NCBI RefSeq assembly: GCF_000317515.1
Contig: NC_019738.1
Span: forward strand, 1,553,623-1,617,622
Reading direction: 5' to 3'
DNA from: Allocoleopsis franciscana PCC 7113
GTDB lineage: Bacteria > Cyanobacteriota > Cyanobacteriia > Cyanobacteriales > Coleofasciculaceae
Length of the DNA stretch: 64,000 nt
Positions 35,048 through 47,400 of this stretch are shown in pieces. A program made the translations under genes and the position numbers. Each line of letters starts with the position of its first letter. Position 1 is the stretch's first letter. The notes beneath the pieces are model-generated. The model was given only the letters and a program-made list of their open reading frames with translations, was not told where the DNA came from and made no database searches.

Positions 35048-36700
35048 ATGGCTAGTTCAATCGAATTTTCCTTATTCGCTCCTTATAACAAAGGAGCATC
35101 TTTAGTCGGGTCTTTTTCCAACTGGGAAGAAATTCCCATGAAGAAAGATAAAGAGGGTTATTTCCGGATAATGGTTGATCTTGAGGATGGAGTTTATCAG
35201 TATAAATTTCGTGTACAATCCAAATCATGGTTTTTTGAACCCGACCAATGGGTAGATGTCAATGACCCCTACGCTACCGATATTGATGACTCTACCCAAA
35301 ATGCCAATGTGCGGATTAAAGATGGGGAACGAATTGTTGATACGTATGTTTGGAAACACGACGATAAGCCATTACCTGCCGATCATGAACTAGTCATCTA
35401 CGAACTGCACGTTGGCGACTTCTCCGGTGGTGAGGATGACCCCTACGCCAGAGGTAAATACAAGCATGTTGTAGAAAAATTAGATTACCTAGCCGACTTA
35501 GGAATTAACGCGATCGAGTTGATGCCAGTCAAAGAGTATCCTGGTGATCATAGCTGGGGTTATAACCCCCGATACTTCTTCGCTACAGAATCCAGCTATG
35601 GCACGAGTAACGAGTTGAAAAACCTGATTGATGAGTGTCATGCTCGTGGAATTCGTGTCATTATGGACGGGATTTATAACCACTCAGAATCCGAAAGTCC
35701 TCTAACGCAGATTGACCACGATTATTGGTATCACCACTCTCCTCGTGACCCGGATAATAACTGGGGGCCAGAGTTTAACTACGAATTCTACGACGAAAAT
35801 CTAGAGACTTACCCAGCACGCAAGTTTATGGGTGACCAAGTAAATTTCTGGGTGAAAGAATATCATATCGACGGCATTCGTTTCGACGCAGCACGGCAAA
35901 TTGCTAACTATGATTTCATGCATTGGATTGTCCAGGAAGCCAAAAAAGCGGCTGGCATGAAGCCTTTTTACACCGTGGCTGAGCACATTCCTGAAACGAC
36001 TAGCATTACCAATGCAGATGGGCCAATGGATGGCTGCTGGCATGATAGTTTCTATCATTGTGTGTTGGAACATATCTGTGGGGATACTTTTGATTTAGAG
36101 CGTCTTAAGGATGTGATTGATTGCAAGCGGCAAGGTTTTATGGGTGCCACTAATGTGGTGAATTACCTGACGAATCATGACCACAATCATGTTTTAGCAG
36201 AATTAGGCGATCGCGGCATTTTGGATGAGGAAGCATTTAAGCGGAGACGCTTAGGTGCGGTACTCACGATGACAGCGGTTGGAGTGCCTTTGCTGTGGAT
36301 GGGTGAAGAGTTTGGCGAGTATAAGTATAAAACTCAAGAACAAGCCAAAATCGATTGGACGTTACTCGGACATGACTTAAATCGTAATCTGTTTGAGTTT
36401 TGTAAAGGCTTGATTCATCTTCGGAAAAATAATCATGCCCTCTATACGGAAAACATTGAATTTATTCATGAAAATCCAGAAGCTAAGGTATTAGCTTATA
36501 GCCGCTGGAATGATGAAGGTTCTCGTGTTGTTGTCGTTGCCAATTTTTCAGATGACTTCTTAGCGGGTTATACCATTCCTAATTTCCCTGAAAATGGCAC
36601 TTGGCACGAGTGGACAGCGGATTATGATGTGGAGGCTGGGGATAACCAAATAATGGTTGATCTGGGAGGGTACGAAGCGAAAGTATTCGTCTGGCAGTAA
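35048..36700 (+). CDS. GH13 alpha-amylase family enzyme with N-terminal CBM48-like domain
   Basis: 550 residues. An N-terminal CBM48/AMPK-type glucan-binding domain (about 5-90; VGSFSNWEEIPMKKDKEGYF) precedes the TIM barrel. GH13 motifs: MDGIYNH (I), GIRFDAARQI with nucleophile D280 (II), YTVAEHIPE with acid/base E312 (III) and YLTNHDHNH with D378 (IV). A C-terminal beta domain (about 465-550) closes it. The layout resembles glycogen-branching or maltooligosyl trehalohydrolase-type enzymes, but the protein is shorter than GlgB, so the exact reaction is not assigned. No signal peptide: it should act on cytoplasmic glycogen or maltodextrin. Confidence 0.88.
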   Translation: MASSIEFSLFAPYNKGASLVGSFSNWEEIPMKKDKEGYFRIMVDLEDGVYQYKFRVQSKSWFFEPDQWVDVNDPYATDIDDSTQNANVRIKDGERIVDTYVWKHDDKPLPADHELVIYELHVGDFSGGEDDPYARGKYKHVVEKLDYLADLGINAIELMPVKEYPGDHSWGYNPRYFFATESSYGTSNELKNLIDECHARGIRVIMDGIYNHSESESPLTQIDHDYWYHHSPRDPDNNWGPEFNYEFYDENLETYPARKFMGDQVNFWVKEYHIDGIRFDAARQIANYDFMHWIVQEAKKAAGMKPFYTVAEHIPETTSITNADGPMDGCWHDSFYHCVLEHICGDTFDLERLKDVIDCKRQGFMGATNVVNYLTNHDHNHVLAELGDRGILDEEAFKRRRLGAVLTMTAVGVPLLWMGEEFGEYKYKTQEQAKIDWTLLGHDLNRNLFEFCKGLIHLRKNNHALYTENIEFIHENPEAKVLAYSRWNDEGSRVVVVANFSDDFLAGYTIPNFPENGTWHEWTADYDVEAGDNQIMVDLGGYEAKVFVWQ

Positions 36701-37043
36701 GGAAAATTACATAAACTTCTGTAGGGGCAAGACATATCGTGCCCCTACTAAAATCGTGTCTTCCACCCAACTGAGAACCACTAGATTATCTACGCTGGAG
36801 CAAAACCCAACTTTTGCTTTACTTCCTCGATTGGAGTCTTATCTATAAAGTAAGCGATCGCTCGATATGGTCATCTGTGATTTGAAACTCTAGATTTGTA
36901 AGAAATCTTGGCACTACAGCCTCGACGAGCGAAAGCGTGGATTTACGGAAAAAATGAGCATCGTACTTTATGTGATTAAGTAATTATCCTGAGAATAGCG
37001 ATGTTCCACAGAACCGCTTTACCAAGCAACAGGACGTAAACTC
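36701..37043. other. Gene-free interval with a palindromic repeat
   Basis: Holds the 36721-36748 palindrome (separate entry), probably doubling as the GH13 transcript end, then upstream DNA of the Uma2 gene. No gene recognised. Confidence 0.5.
36721..36748. repeat. GTAGGGGCA palindromic repeat
   Basis: GTAGGGGCA and TGCCCCTAC form a perfect 9-bp stem around ten bases. It is a common cyanobacterial intergenic repeat; a degenerate copy lies at 6744-6774. Confidence 0.7.
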
Positions 37044-37772
37044 ATGGTTCAGCAACCTTTAATATGTGATGATTACTACGTACCAGACGCCAATAGTCTA
37101 GTCACTGAAGATGACACGCCAGTGGATAACTTTGCCTCTGCCAAACAACAACGATTTTTAATTGGTACTCTTTACAGTTCTGAACAAGAGCGGACTTTTC
37201 TAGCTGAAGCCAATGTTGGCATCTACCATACAGATGGTCAACCTGCTATTGTCCCCGATGTTTTTCTCAGTCTGGATGTGCAAGTGCCTGAAAATTGGTG
37301 GGACAAGCAAAACCGTTCTTATCTGGTGTGGAAGTTTGGCAAACCCCCTGAAGTCGTCCTTGAAATTGTGTCCAACAAAGTTGGTGATGAACTGGGGAAT
37401 AAACTGAAAATTTACGAACACATGCGGGTGAGTTACTACATCGTCTATGACCCCACCCAACAATTAGGACAGCAAGTCCTTCGCATTCATGAACTTCGAG
37501 GAATGCGCTACTCTGAAACATCAGCAACCTGGTTAGATCAAGTTGGGCTAGGTTTAACCTTGTGGGAAGGTGTATTTGAAGGCAGACAGGATGTTTGGTT
37601 GCGCTGGTGTTATCAAGATGGGAATCTTCTTCTTACAGGTGATGAACGCGCTGAACAGGAACGCCTAGAGAAGGAGCAACAGCAACAACGTGCCGAGAAA
37701 GCTGAACAACGCGCCCAATTACTAGCAGAACAATTGCGGGGACTGGGTATCGATCCCGACACTCTCAGTTAA
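37044..37772 (+). CDS. Uma2 family putative endonuclease with coiled-coil tail
   Basis: 242 residues. The Uma2/DUF820 core (about 20-185) shows IVPDVFLSLDVQVPE, PPEVVLEIVSNKVGDEL and KLKIYEHMRVSYYIVYDP, i.e. the D...E-I-V...K nuclease-fold pattern. A Gln/Glu-rich coiled coil (about 200-235; ERLEKEQQQQRAEKAEQRAQLLAEQL) ends with GIDPDTL, typical of the longer cyanobacterial subgroup. Physiological role unknown. Unlinked to the Uma2 gene at 1.7-2.3 kb, from which it differs clearly. Confidence 0.9.
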   Translation: MVQQPLICDDYYVPDANSLVTEDDTPVDNFASAKQQRFLIGTLYSSEQERTFLAEANVGIYHTDGQPAIVPDVFLSLDVQVPENWWDKQNRSYLVWKFGKPPEVVLEIVSNKVGDELGNKLKIYEHMRVSYYIVYDPTQQLGQQVLRIHELRGMRYSETSATWLDQVGLGLTLWEGVFEGRQDVWLRWCYQDGNLLLTGDERAEQERLEKEQQQQRAEKAEQRAQLLAEQLRGLGIDPDTLS

Positions 37773-37805
37773 GATGCTAGATGCTTAATCAAATCATTAA
37801 TAGCT

Positions 37806-39326
37806 CTAGCTCTGCCTCAAACGTTCCCGAACAACTCCTTGATAAAATTCCTCCAGCGCAGCTACACAACTCTTGTCATTAAAGAGACACTTTCCGTGTT
37901 TCATTGTGTACTGTACAATCTCATGCCGCCATGTAGGCTCTAACCCCAACCTCACAGCAATTTCAATATATTCTGCTTCATTTTCAGCAATTGTTTCACT
38001 CAATCTCAACATTTTTAGCATCCCTGTTGACATGTAACCGCGCATACATTCACCTGGACAAGTAACCACAGGTAAATTGCAGGCAAGTGCAGCCAGAGTA
38101 GTGTTACCCCCGGTAAAACCTAAGGTATCTAAAAAGACATCGCTGAGTAAATTAAGCCTTAAATAATTTTCATGATTTAAAAATGAGAGAAACACACAAT
38201 AATCCTCACTACTCTTGCCAACCGCTGCAAATGTTGCTTTAAGACGTGGCTTTAAAACATCGGCACGAACAAATACAAATTGTGCTTGTGGCACACGCTT
38301 AGCAATTTCAACAAAAATGAAATCATGCTGGGGTAAGTACTTGTAGGGAGCTTGGCAACACAAATAAACTACTGCATCATCCCGCAACCCAAAATCAGAG
38401 CGAGTTTTTGTCAGGGATGGAACTTCTAATTGGGGATAAGCAATTCCAAGATTAGGCAAGCAAATCAGTGTTTCCGAGTAATGTTTTTGAGCATTCTCAG
38501 GTTCCATTAGTTCGCTGGATATATAGTAATCAATAGTGGGTATTCCAGATGTGACTGGATATCCCCAATCGGTACATTGCACAGGAGCAAGCCGCAAACC
38601 AGCGATCGCAAATGTCAGTGCATCGATTCCTAGCTCTGGAAAGACCAAAATATGTAAATTATCAGTTACAATTTGCTTGCATACGCTTTCTAAATTTTCT
38701 GGAATATGGTTAAATACATCACTATATTCTTTGAACTTATACGTAACTGTATCCGGCTGATTGCCAATGTAATAACAGTAAACTTCAAATTTATTTCGAT
38801 TGCAGTGACGCAGCCACCCTAGTAACCAAAATGTGCTGCTGTGATTATGAATATATTTTGAAATATAACCCACACGAATCTTTTGATTCTCCTCTAATTG
38901 AGGCATTGTTCGTGGTTCGAGCCATTGGGGATAATTGGCAGCTACAATCTTATGAACCAATGTTCCATACTGCTGTTGTAACTCGCGAATATTACCAGCC
39001 TGATACGCTAAATAAAAGTTGGTAACGTGATTAATCCCTGCTAGAGCCTTGCTCTTTTCTTCAGGAGTTCCCAAGGAGGTTTGCTCAATTAAGTCTTGTA
39101 GCCCTCGTTTAAATCGCTGGTGATAGAAGGATACTTCATCAGATGTCGAATAAATAATCGGAATAAATAAGTTTTTAATGAGTTTAAATAAGTACTCGTC
39201 AGGGAAGAGATTACAGGCATTTTCTACTGCTGATATAGCCTCTTGTGTTTTACCACTCTTTTGCAATCTTTGGATTAAATCAAAGTGATAAGCAATATCA
39301 ACTTGTAGTGTTCGCTGATTAATCAT
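37806..39326 (-). CDS. GT41-like (O-GlcNAc transferase/SPINDLY-related) glycosyltransferase
   Basis: 506 residues. An N-terminal helical/TPR-like part (about 1-140) is followed by a GT-B glycosyltransferase core with RVGYISKYIHNHSS, IDALTFAIAGLRLAPVQCTDWGYPVTSG, a C-terminal half with VYLCCQAPYKYLPQHDFIF and the donor-binding FLDTLGFTGGNTTLAALACNLPVVTCPG. This is the pattern of bacterial OGT/SPINDLY relatives. Target and sugar are unknown. Its start overlaps the miaA stop by 8 bp, so it is translated from the same minus-strand transcript. Confidence 0.85.
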   Translation of the reverse strand: MINQRTLQVDIAYHFDLIQRLQKSGKTQEAISAVENACNLFPDEYLFKLIKNLFIPIIYSTSDEVSFYHQRFKRGLQDLIEQTSLGTPEEKSKALAGINHVTNFYLAYQAGNIRELQQQYGTLVHKIVAANYPQWLEPRTMPQLEENQKIRVGYISKYIHNHSSTFWLLGWLRHCNRNKFEVYCYYIGNQPDTVTYKFKEYSDVFNHIPENLESVCKQIVTDNLHILVFPELGIDALTFAIAGLRLAPVQCTDWGYPVTSGIPTIDYYISSELMEPENAQKHYSETLICLPNLGIAYPQLEVPSLTKTRSDFGLRDDAVVYLCCQAPYKYLPQHDFIFVEIAKRVPQAQFVFVRADVLKPRLKATFAAVGKSSEDYCVFLSFLNHENYLRLNLLSDVFLDTLGFTGGNTTLAALACNLPVVTCPGECMRGYMSTGMLKMLRLSETIAENEAEYIEIAVRLGLEPTWRHEIVQYTMKHGKCLFNDKSCVAALEEFYQGVVRERLRQS

Positions 39327-40287
39327 TCGCTGGAATTGGATTCAATGAAGAGGATACGGATACAGTAGAATTAAAGGCTTGGATACGCTGCCATACTTGC
39401 TCTAGCAAATCAGGATGATCGGCATCAAACCACTCAATTTGTGGATAAGCTCGAAACCAAGTGCGCTGTCGCTTAGCAAATTGGCGAGTGTGCAAAACGG
39501 TTAGTTCTTTGGCTTGAGACAGGGAAATTTCACCTGCAAGATATTGCTTCATTTCTCGATAGCCGAGTGTATCTAAAAGTGGCAAATCAATACCATATTT
39601 TTGGCAAAGAGCTTTCACCTCGGCTTCCCAACCCGCCACAATCATTTGCTCAGTTCGCTTCTCAATGCGACGAGTCAGGATATTGGAGTTACTACATTCC
39701 AACCCAATCTGAAGAATTGGATAGTTGGGAGGATTCTCGCCTTGTTGCTCGGAAATTGGGCGTCCAGTCACGTAAAATACTTCTAATGCTCGTAATGTCC
39801 TGACTTCGTCGTTAGCGTGAATCTTCTGAGCTGCCGCTGGGTCAACCTTTTGCAGGTATTGGTAAAGCTGATTTTGACCGAGGGAGGAAAGTTGCGATCG
39901 CAATTCCGGATGGGGTGCAACTCTGGGAATTTTCATTCCCTGCACCACCGCACGAATGTATAAACCCGTACCACCAACGAGTAAGGGAATTGTACCCCTT
40001 GCCTGAAATTGAGCAATCAATTCTTGTGCTGATAGCTGGTAGTCTGCCAGAGTCATTGTCTGGGTTGGCTCACAGATATCTATTAAATAATGAGGCACTT
40101 GCTGTCGTTCAATGGCTGAGGGTTTAGCCGTGCCAATGTCAAATTCCCGGTAAACTTGACGAGAGTCAGCACTGATAATAACTGAATTCAGTCGTTGCGC
40201 TAAAGCCAACGCTAAGCCTGACTTACCCGTCGCTGTCGCACCACAAAGGGTGATCAAACCCAGTCGCTGATGATTGAATAATTCCAT
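39319..40287 (-). CDS. miaA: tRNA dimethylallyltransferase
   Basis: 322 residues. P-loop GATATGKS (16-23), SADSRQVYREFDIGTAKPS (about 40-58), YLIDICEP, PLLVGGTGLYIRAV and the C-terminal LGYREMKQYLAGEISLSQAKELTVLHTRQFAKRQRTWFR are the full MiaA set. It transfers the dimethylallyl group to A37 of tRNAs reading U-starting codons. It is upstream of the GT41-like gene with an 8-bp overlap, and divergent from gyrB. Confidence 0.97.
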   Translation of the reverse strand: MELFNHQRLGLITLCGATATGKSGLALALAQRLNSVIISADSRQVYREFDIGTAKPSAIERQQVPHYLIDICEPTQTMTLADYQLSAQELIAQFQARGTIPLLVGGTGLYIRAVVQGMKIPRVAPHPELRSQLSSLGQNQLYQYLQKVDPAAAQKIHANDEVRTLRALEVFYVTGRPISEQQGENPPNYPILQIGLECSNSNILTRRIEKRTEQMIVAGWEAEVKALCQKYGIDLPLLDTLGYREMKQYLAGEISLSQAKELTVLHTRQFAKRQRTWFRAYPQIEWFDADHPDLLEQVWQRIQAFNSTVSVSSSLNPIPAND

Positions 40288-42563
<2,276 letters not shown>

Positions 42564-42734
42564 TCCATCGGTTCCCATCATGAATGAAAATTGTGCGTAA
42601 TTAGGGGAGTTTCCGCGCAATTAGTGAAATCGGTATGAGGTACGGTTATGCTTCGGGTATAGCCGTACTTTGCTTTTCCCTGAATTCCTGTAATACCAAT
42701 TCACTAAATGCTTGCTACAGATAGTTTTCTTGTT

Positions 42735-42764
42735 CCCCCCTTGATAAGGGGGGCTAGGGGGGTC
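42735..42764 (+). repeat. CCCCCC-TTGATAA-GGGGGG-CTAGGGGGGTC repeat
   Basis: Same family as 31634-31664 in the opposite orientation; the loop differs by one base. Confidence 0.65.
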
Positions 42765-42866
42765 GATGTGTAACGGATTAAAAGTGAAATGGTATAAGCT
42801 CCAGTCGAAGGCATTGCTTCTGCCTCCTGCCCTTTGCCTTTTTTTGTCAAGTCTAAATCCAAATGG

Positions 42867-42960
42867 TATAGCAGTCGCCAAGGTGATTAGGACAAATATC
42901 CCAAAGCGAATTGTCAATCCCTGCTTTTGAAATGTCCTAACCGTTGTGACGGTTGCTATA
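42867..42960. mobile_element. 94-bp MITE-like palindromic element
   Basis: The left end (TATAGCAGTCGCC...TTAGGACA) and right end (TGTCCTAACCG...GGTTGCTATA) are inverted: TATAGCA/TGCTATA and TTAGGACA/TGTCCTAA match exactly, with a diverged middle. Small palindromic elements with TATAGCAACCG ends are common in cyanobacterial genomes. No transposase is present. Confidence 0.55.
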
Positions 42961-43092
42961 TTACCTCATCAATGCATAAAGAAGGCGGAACGTTGCCGTG
43001 CCTGACGTGTCATTGGTAATTTTTAACCGAGTCTGATACTCCGCCGCCTTTGTTGGGAATTCTATATATTAGGAGGGAAATTCACTCTGTCC

Positions 43093-43122
43093 ATGTTTTC
43101 TACTCGATTACTTCATGGCTAA
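43093..43122 (+). promoter_or_regulatory. Nine-codon leader ORF overlapping the DUF4007 start
   Basis: AGGAGGG (43071-43077) is the best ribosome site in the area, 15 bases upstream of this ATG but 37 upstream of the DUF4007 ATG. The mini-ORF (MFSTRLLHG, then TAA) ends inside the first codons of the DUF4007 gene, an arrangement suggesting translational coupling. Confidence 0.4.
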
Positions 43123-43939
43123 TATAAAGCTACATTTCAATGGGAATTTTGCCCTCAAAAAAGAAGACCTGCGTAAAATCCTTGGAGCAGCGGCCCAAGA
43201 GAAAGGATTAAATGACGATTTGCAAGGCTTGATGGACAGAACCAGTCTAGGTAATGCCAAAGTTGGACGGATCAAGAGTTGGGCAATACGAGCAGGTTTA
43301 GTTAAGGATAACCGCTTAAGTCCAGAAGGTGAAATTGTTTGGCGTAGTGATTCCTATTTGGAATCAACGATTACAGACTGGCTGATGCACTTTTATCTGA
43401 GCTTTGGAGATAAGGGACTACAACAGCCACCAGCTCAACCCGCAGATTGGGGCGGTTGGTCTTACTTTGTCCACACTTTTTTACCTCAATACAGGACTTT
43501 TACTAGTGAAGAATTTTGGCAAAGCTGTAACTCAGTTTTTGAAGAAGAAAGCAGAATAATAGAGCAGAGAATTAAATATATTTTACAGGCTTACATTAAG
43601 CGAGATGCACTAGCCAATTGTAAATTTCTGACACTAGAAGACGGTAAATATACAGCCGGAAACGCCCCTCTTCCTAATCCCTACCTAATCGGATACTTCC
43701 TAGCAAAACTTTGGGAACGTGACTTTGGCGACACCACCTCCGTACTAACCAACGACATCCTTCAGCAAAAAATGGGATTAGCCCCCATCCTGGGGAAAGA
43801 AACTGAAACTCTCCAAGAGTGCCTCAATCAACTCGAAACCTTAGCCATAATCGAACAAAGGCGCACCGTATCTCCAGCCCAAATTATTCGCCGTTGGGAC
43901 AACCCCCTTACCTTGCTCTCAAAAGCTTATGCCGATTAA
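43115..43939 (+). CDS. DUF4007 family protein, first gene of the BREX-like operon
   Basis: 274 residues. FNGNFALKKEDLRKILGAAAQEKGLNDDLQGLMDRTSLGNAKVGRIKSWAIRAGLV is the DUF4007 N-terminal pattern, and the rest (ESTITDWLMHFYLSFGD, WSYFVHTFLP) fits the family. DUF4007 genes usually sit beside PAPS-reductase-like genes in Dnd-type and BREX type 4 defence loci; here no such gene is adjacent. No catalytic motif is visible, and a helix-turn-helix-like DNA or partner-binding role is possible. Its stop overlaps the next start by 11 bp. Confidence 0.8.
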   Translation: MANIKLHFNGNFALKKEDLRKILGAAAQEKGLNDDLQGLMDRTSLGNAKVGRIKSWAIRAGLVKDNRLSPEGEIVWRSDSYLESTITDWLMHFYLSFGDKGLQQPPAQPADWGGWSYFVHTFLPQYRTFTSEEFWQSCNSVFEEESRIIEQRIKYILQAYIKRDALANCKFLTLEDGKYTAGNAPLPNPYLIGYFLAKLWERDFGDTTSVLTNDILQQKMGLAPILGKETETLQECLNQLETLAIIEQRRTVSPAQIIRRWDNPLTLLSKAYAD

Positions 43940-44366
43940 GGATGTTAAGAATGTAAGGTTGACAGACGTAAAACTGCGCGATCGCCCTCACCTGCTGCTA
44001 TGGGATACCGCCAATGACCTAGAACTTCGGCAATTAGCTTACCACGAAAATGCTGAGTGCATCAGCTACCGCACCCATCTCCTCAGCCGCATTAATCCCC
44101 AGAACCGTTTCCTAGCCTTACATTACCAGCTTGACCGGGAACTCGATGCCATCAAAGCAATTTGCGCTAACACCGATAAACCCGTCGTCCTGCTCCAAGA
44201 TTTAGATTGCCTGATTACCTATCTACACGTCCAACCAGAAAGCCCAATCACCCTATTCTGGCAAAACCTTTTTAATACCAGGCATTTAGAAAGCATCCTC
44301 TGGATCATTCTGCCCAGTCAACTCGTCCCACCCGACTGGGATGAAAGTCGCCTACAACGCATTTAA
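43929..44366 (+). CDS. Small degenerate P-loop-like protein, possible BrxF relative
   Basis: 145 residues. HLLLWDTANDLELRQLAYHENAECISY in the position of a P-loop and KPVVLLQDLDCLITYL in the position of a Walker B strand resemble a RecA/AAA-type half-domain, ending with an LWIILPSQLVPPDW strand. A proper GxxGxGK[ST] motif is absent, so ATP hydrolysis is unlikely. Size and place ahead of the BrxC-like gene match BrxF of type 3 BREX, but the similarity is by layout only. It overlaps DUF4007 by 11 bp and precedes the BrxC-like gene by 38 bp. Confidence 0.55.
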   Translation: MPIKDVKNVRLTDVKLRDRPHLLLWDTANDLELRQLAYHENAECISYRTHLLSRINPQNRFLALHYQLDRELDAIKAICANTDKPVVLLQDLDCLITYLHVQPESPITLFWQNLFNTRHLESILWIILPSQLVPPDWDESRLQRI

Positions 44367-44404
44367 CTCCCTCAAACAGTCCTCACACACAGGTCATTTT
44401 ACCC

Positions 44405-47400
44405 ATGCTGCTCAACCAACTCGTCAAAATCAATGAAACGGGGCTTGTTGCCAACGCCGTCAGCTTTGAACTGATGGACGACCCCGACAAAAACCTGCGA
44501 TTATGTCAGGGGTTCGTGTTTAATTACGACTCCGACCCCAAAAAGCTCAAATTTTCTACAGTCGGCGTTCTTGATGCCCTAAGGCGCAGCTTTCACAGCC
44601 AAAACGAACCCAACGTTCACCTGATGGTGCAGGACTACGGCAAAGGAAAATCCCACTTTGCCCTAGCCGTTGCCAACTTCTTCAAAAAACCCTTCGATAG
44701 CCCCGAAGTTCAGGGTATTTTGCAACAAGTTGAATACGCAACCTCTAACCCCAACCCCATTCTGGAAGGTTTAACGCTCTACAAACAACGCAGCAGACAT
44801 CTGGTTATTTGCCTGAGTGGTGATAAACCCATAGACCTGAAAAAGCACTTTCTACAAGTTCTCAAAAAGGCTCTAGAGTCCGAAGGTATCACCGACTCCA
44901 TCGCCCAACAAATTTGTCAGCAACCCCTCCAGTACCTTGAAAATCTAGACACAAAGCAACGGAAAACAGCCGAAGCATTTTTAGAACGCCAAGACAATCC
45001 AGAAGGCGACCTCAATATGCTCATGCAGCTCTTACGAGATGATAACTATCAGATTATTCCTCGCGTTAAAGACATTTGCCGGGAACTCACAGGAGTTACA
45101 CCTGACTTTGAGGCAGATATTGATGTCGAAGCCATTCTCACCGATTTAGTGACTCGCTTATGTACAGGGGCAAATCCTCACTTTCAAGGCATCTTGATTC
45201 TCTTTGATGAACTTTACAACTACCTGCAACTCTGGGCAAATGACCCCGTTCGCGCTGGCAGTACCACGCTACAAAACATCACGAATATCTGCGAAAAGTT
45301 TAAGGGACGGGTTGCCTTAATCAGCTTTACCCAAAGGCTACCGGGTCGAGTTACCCCACCCAAAAACTTTGAAGACTACAAACGATTAGTGTCCCGGTTA
45401 GAACTCCTTCCCAGTACCTACGAACCTGCGGCTAGCCTAGAATTGGTGCTAAATGGTTTACTTAGCCAGCAAGATAAAACCGCTGCATGGCAAGAGTTCT
45501 TCTCCAAATGGCGCGACACGTTAAATGCTATCAATACCGATATTTATCAAAACCGCACTGCCAATTACTACCAAAACCGTAACTGGTTGCCCCAGAAATT
45601 TCGAGACTACATTACTCTAGGTTGCTTTCCACTCCATCCTCTCACTTCTTACCTGCTTTGTAACCTGGACTTTACCCAAGGTCGCACCGCCATCCAGTTT
45701 GTTCAAGAAGATGTTAAACGCTTCATCCAAGAGCAACCCGTTGAAAAGAATAGCAATATTAACCTTATCCATCCTGTTGCTCTAGTAAATGCTTTTGAAG
45801 ATAACTTCTCTACCTCTGACTATTCCAGTTACTCCGCTTATAAGCACGCCTATGATTCAATTGTGGCTTCTGCTGAACCAGAAGAACTAACCGTTCTTAA
45901 ATCCCTATTCCTGTTCTACGCCAGTGCCAGTACCAGCAGGCTAACCAAATCAGACCAAGAAAGGCACGAGGAAATTCTGAGTCTTCTCGCTGGAATGCCA
46001 AGGGCAACAGTGAAGGCTGTTTTGGATAAACTGTGCAAAGTTCGGGAAGTCATCTACCACAATCCAGCCGATAATACCTACCGCTTCTACACAGGTGGTT
46101 TTGGTATTCAAGACTTGCGGAAGCGCATTGAGGAAGAAGTTGCGAACAAAATCCCCTCAATTGAACGGGTTCGAGAGTACTGCCAATCAAACCTGGGGCA
46201 GTACTGTGGAGGCGATACCGTATCCCCAACCCAGTTTATCGAAGACAATCGGCTGATTAGTAGCGATTGGTCGTTCAATTGTAAGGTTTATACGGCTGCT
46301 AACTTCCGCAAAACCCTAACTAGCAATCAAACATTGAAGGATGAGCTTGGCATTGTTGCCTATGTCATTGGTGGAACGAGTGAAGAATTAGCTGCGTTGC
46401 GTAGTGAAATTACTCAACTTCTAGCTTCATCGTCTCAGGATTTGACCTCAATTAAACGCAGGATTGCTGTTGCGATCGCATCCCAATCCGCCTCCGACAT
46501 TGCCCGACTATTACTCATGTTGGAAACCGCCAAGCGTAAAACCGTTCAGGAATTTGGAGCAGCCCTAACCCAACTTCAGCAACAGCTACAACAACAAATT
46601 GAAACAAAAACAAAAGAATTATTCAAGTCTTGCATCTATCACTGTCACCTTTCAGATAAAGTGCCAGTGAATGAGCGTAGTAACCCATCCCGTGTCGTTA
46701 GTGAAATTCTCAAAGACTTGTATCCCTTCGTTCCCCCAGTCGAAAAGATAGACAAAATGGCGCTGAAAAGTGCAGTTGGTTCTGAAGTAATTGGTTATAC
46801 TTCTAAACGCTTGCTAGAAAATGAGCTGCGTCCTCAAGCGTTTCCCAAGCAGTCTTATACCAATATAGTTGACCCAGTTTTCGTAAAGTCTTGGAGATTG
46901 CTGAAAAAATCCTCCCACAACTATTCCATTCAGGAACCGCAACACCCCAATGTTAAAGCAGCTTGGGACAAAATCTCACAGATGACAGCACTCGGTAATC
47001 AGTCTGAAAAAACAGTTAAAATTGCGGAAATTTGGCGAGTTTTATCTCAGCCTCCTTATGGCTACAACGAATATACCTTTACAATTCTATTTACTGGATG
47101 GCTAGCTTATAACAGTTCAGAGCTATTACTCAAAGGTAGCTTTGGCATTCCCCAGAAGAAATTAGATCAGGTTGCAATACGAAGTGAATCTATCAAAAAC
47201 TGGGCAGCTACTAATGTTTTTGATAAACCCAAAGAGTTTGTTCGAGTATGGATCGAGAAGGGGCAACCTTCCGTAATTCGCCGAAAACTTTCTCCCTATC
47301 CCGAAATACCCAATTCAGTTAACTACGAGCAGGCGCAACAATTTATTCAGGAGATTAATAGCTTCCTCAACGGTGCGCCCGACCCGGAAAAAATTGATGA

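Larger units (their letters stand above)
42564..43114. other. Repeat-rich interval between gyrB and the BREX-like operon
   Basis: Contains the reversed CCCCCC-TTGATAA-GGGGGG repeat (42735-42764), a 94-bp palindromic element (42867-42960), a GGCGG/CCGCC hairpin (about 42985-43051) and a nine-codon leader ORF (43093-43122). The density of mobile-type repeats fits the edge of an accessory segment. Confidence 0.6.

Noticed and set aside
43115..43939. Dnd phosphorothioation system
   Set aside because: DUF4007 occurs beside Dnd-type genes, but no DndA-E, DptFGH or PAPS-reductase gene is present; PglZ and the BrxL-like gene point to BREX.
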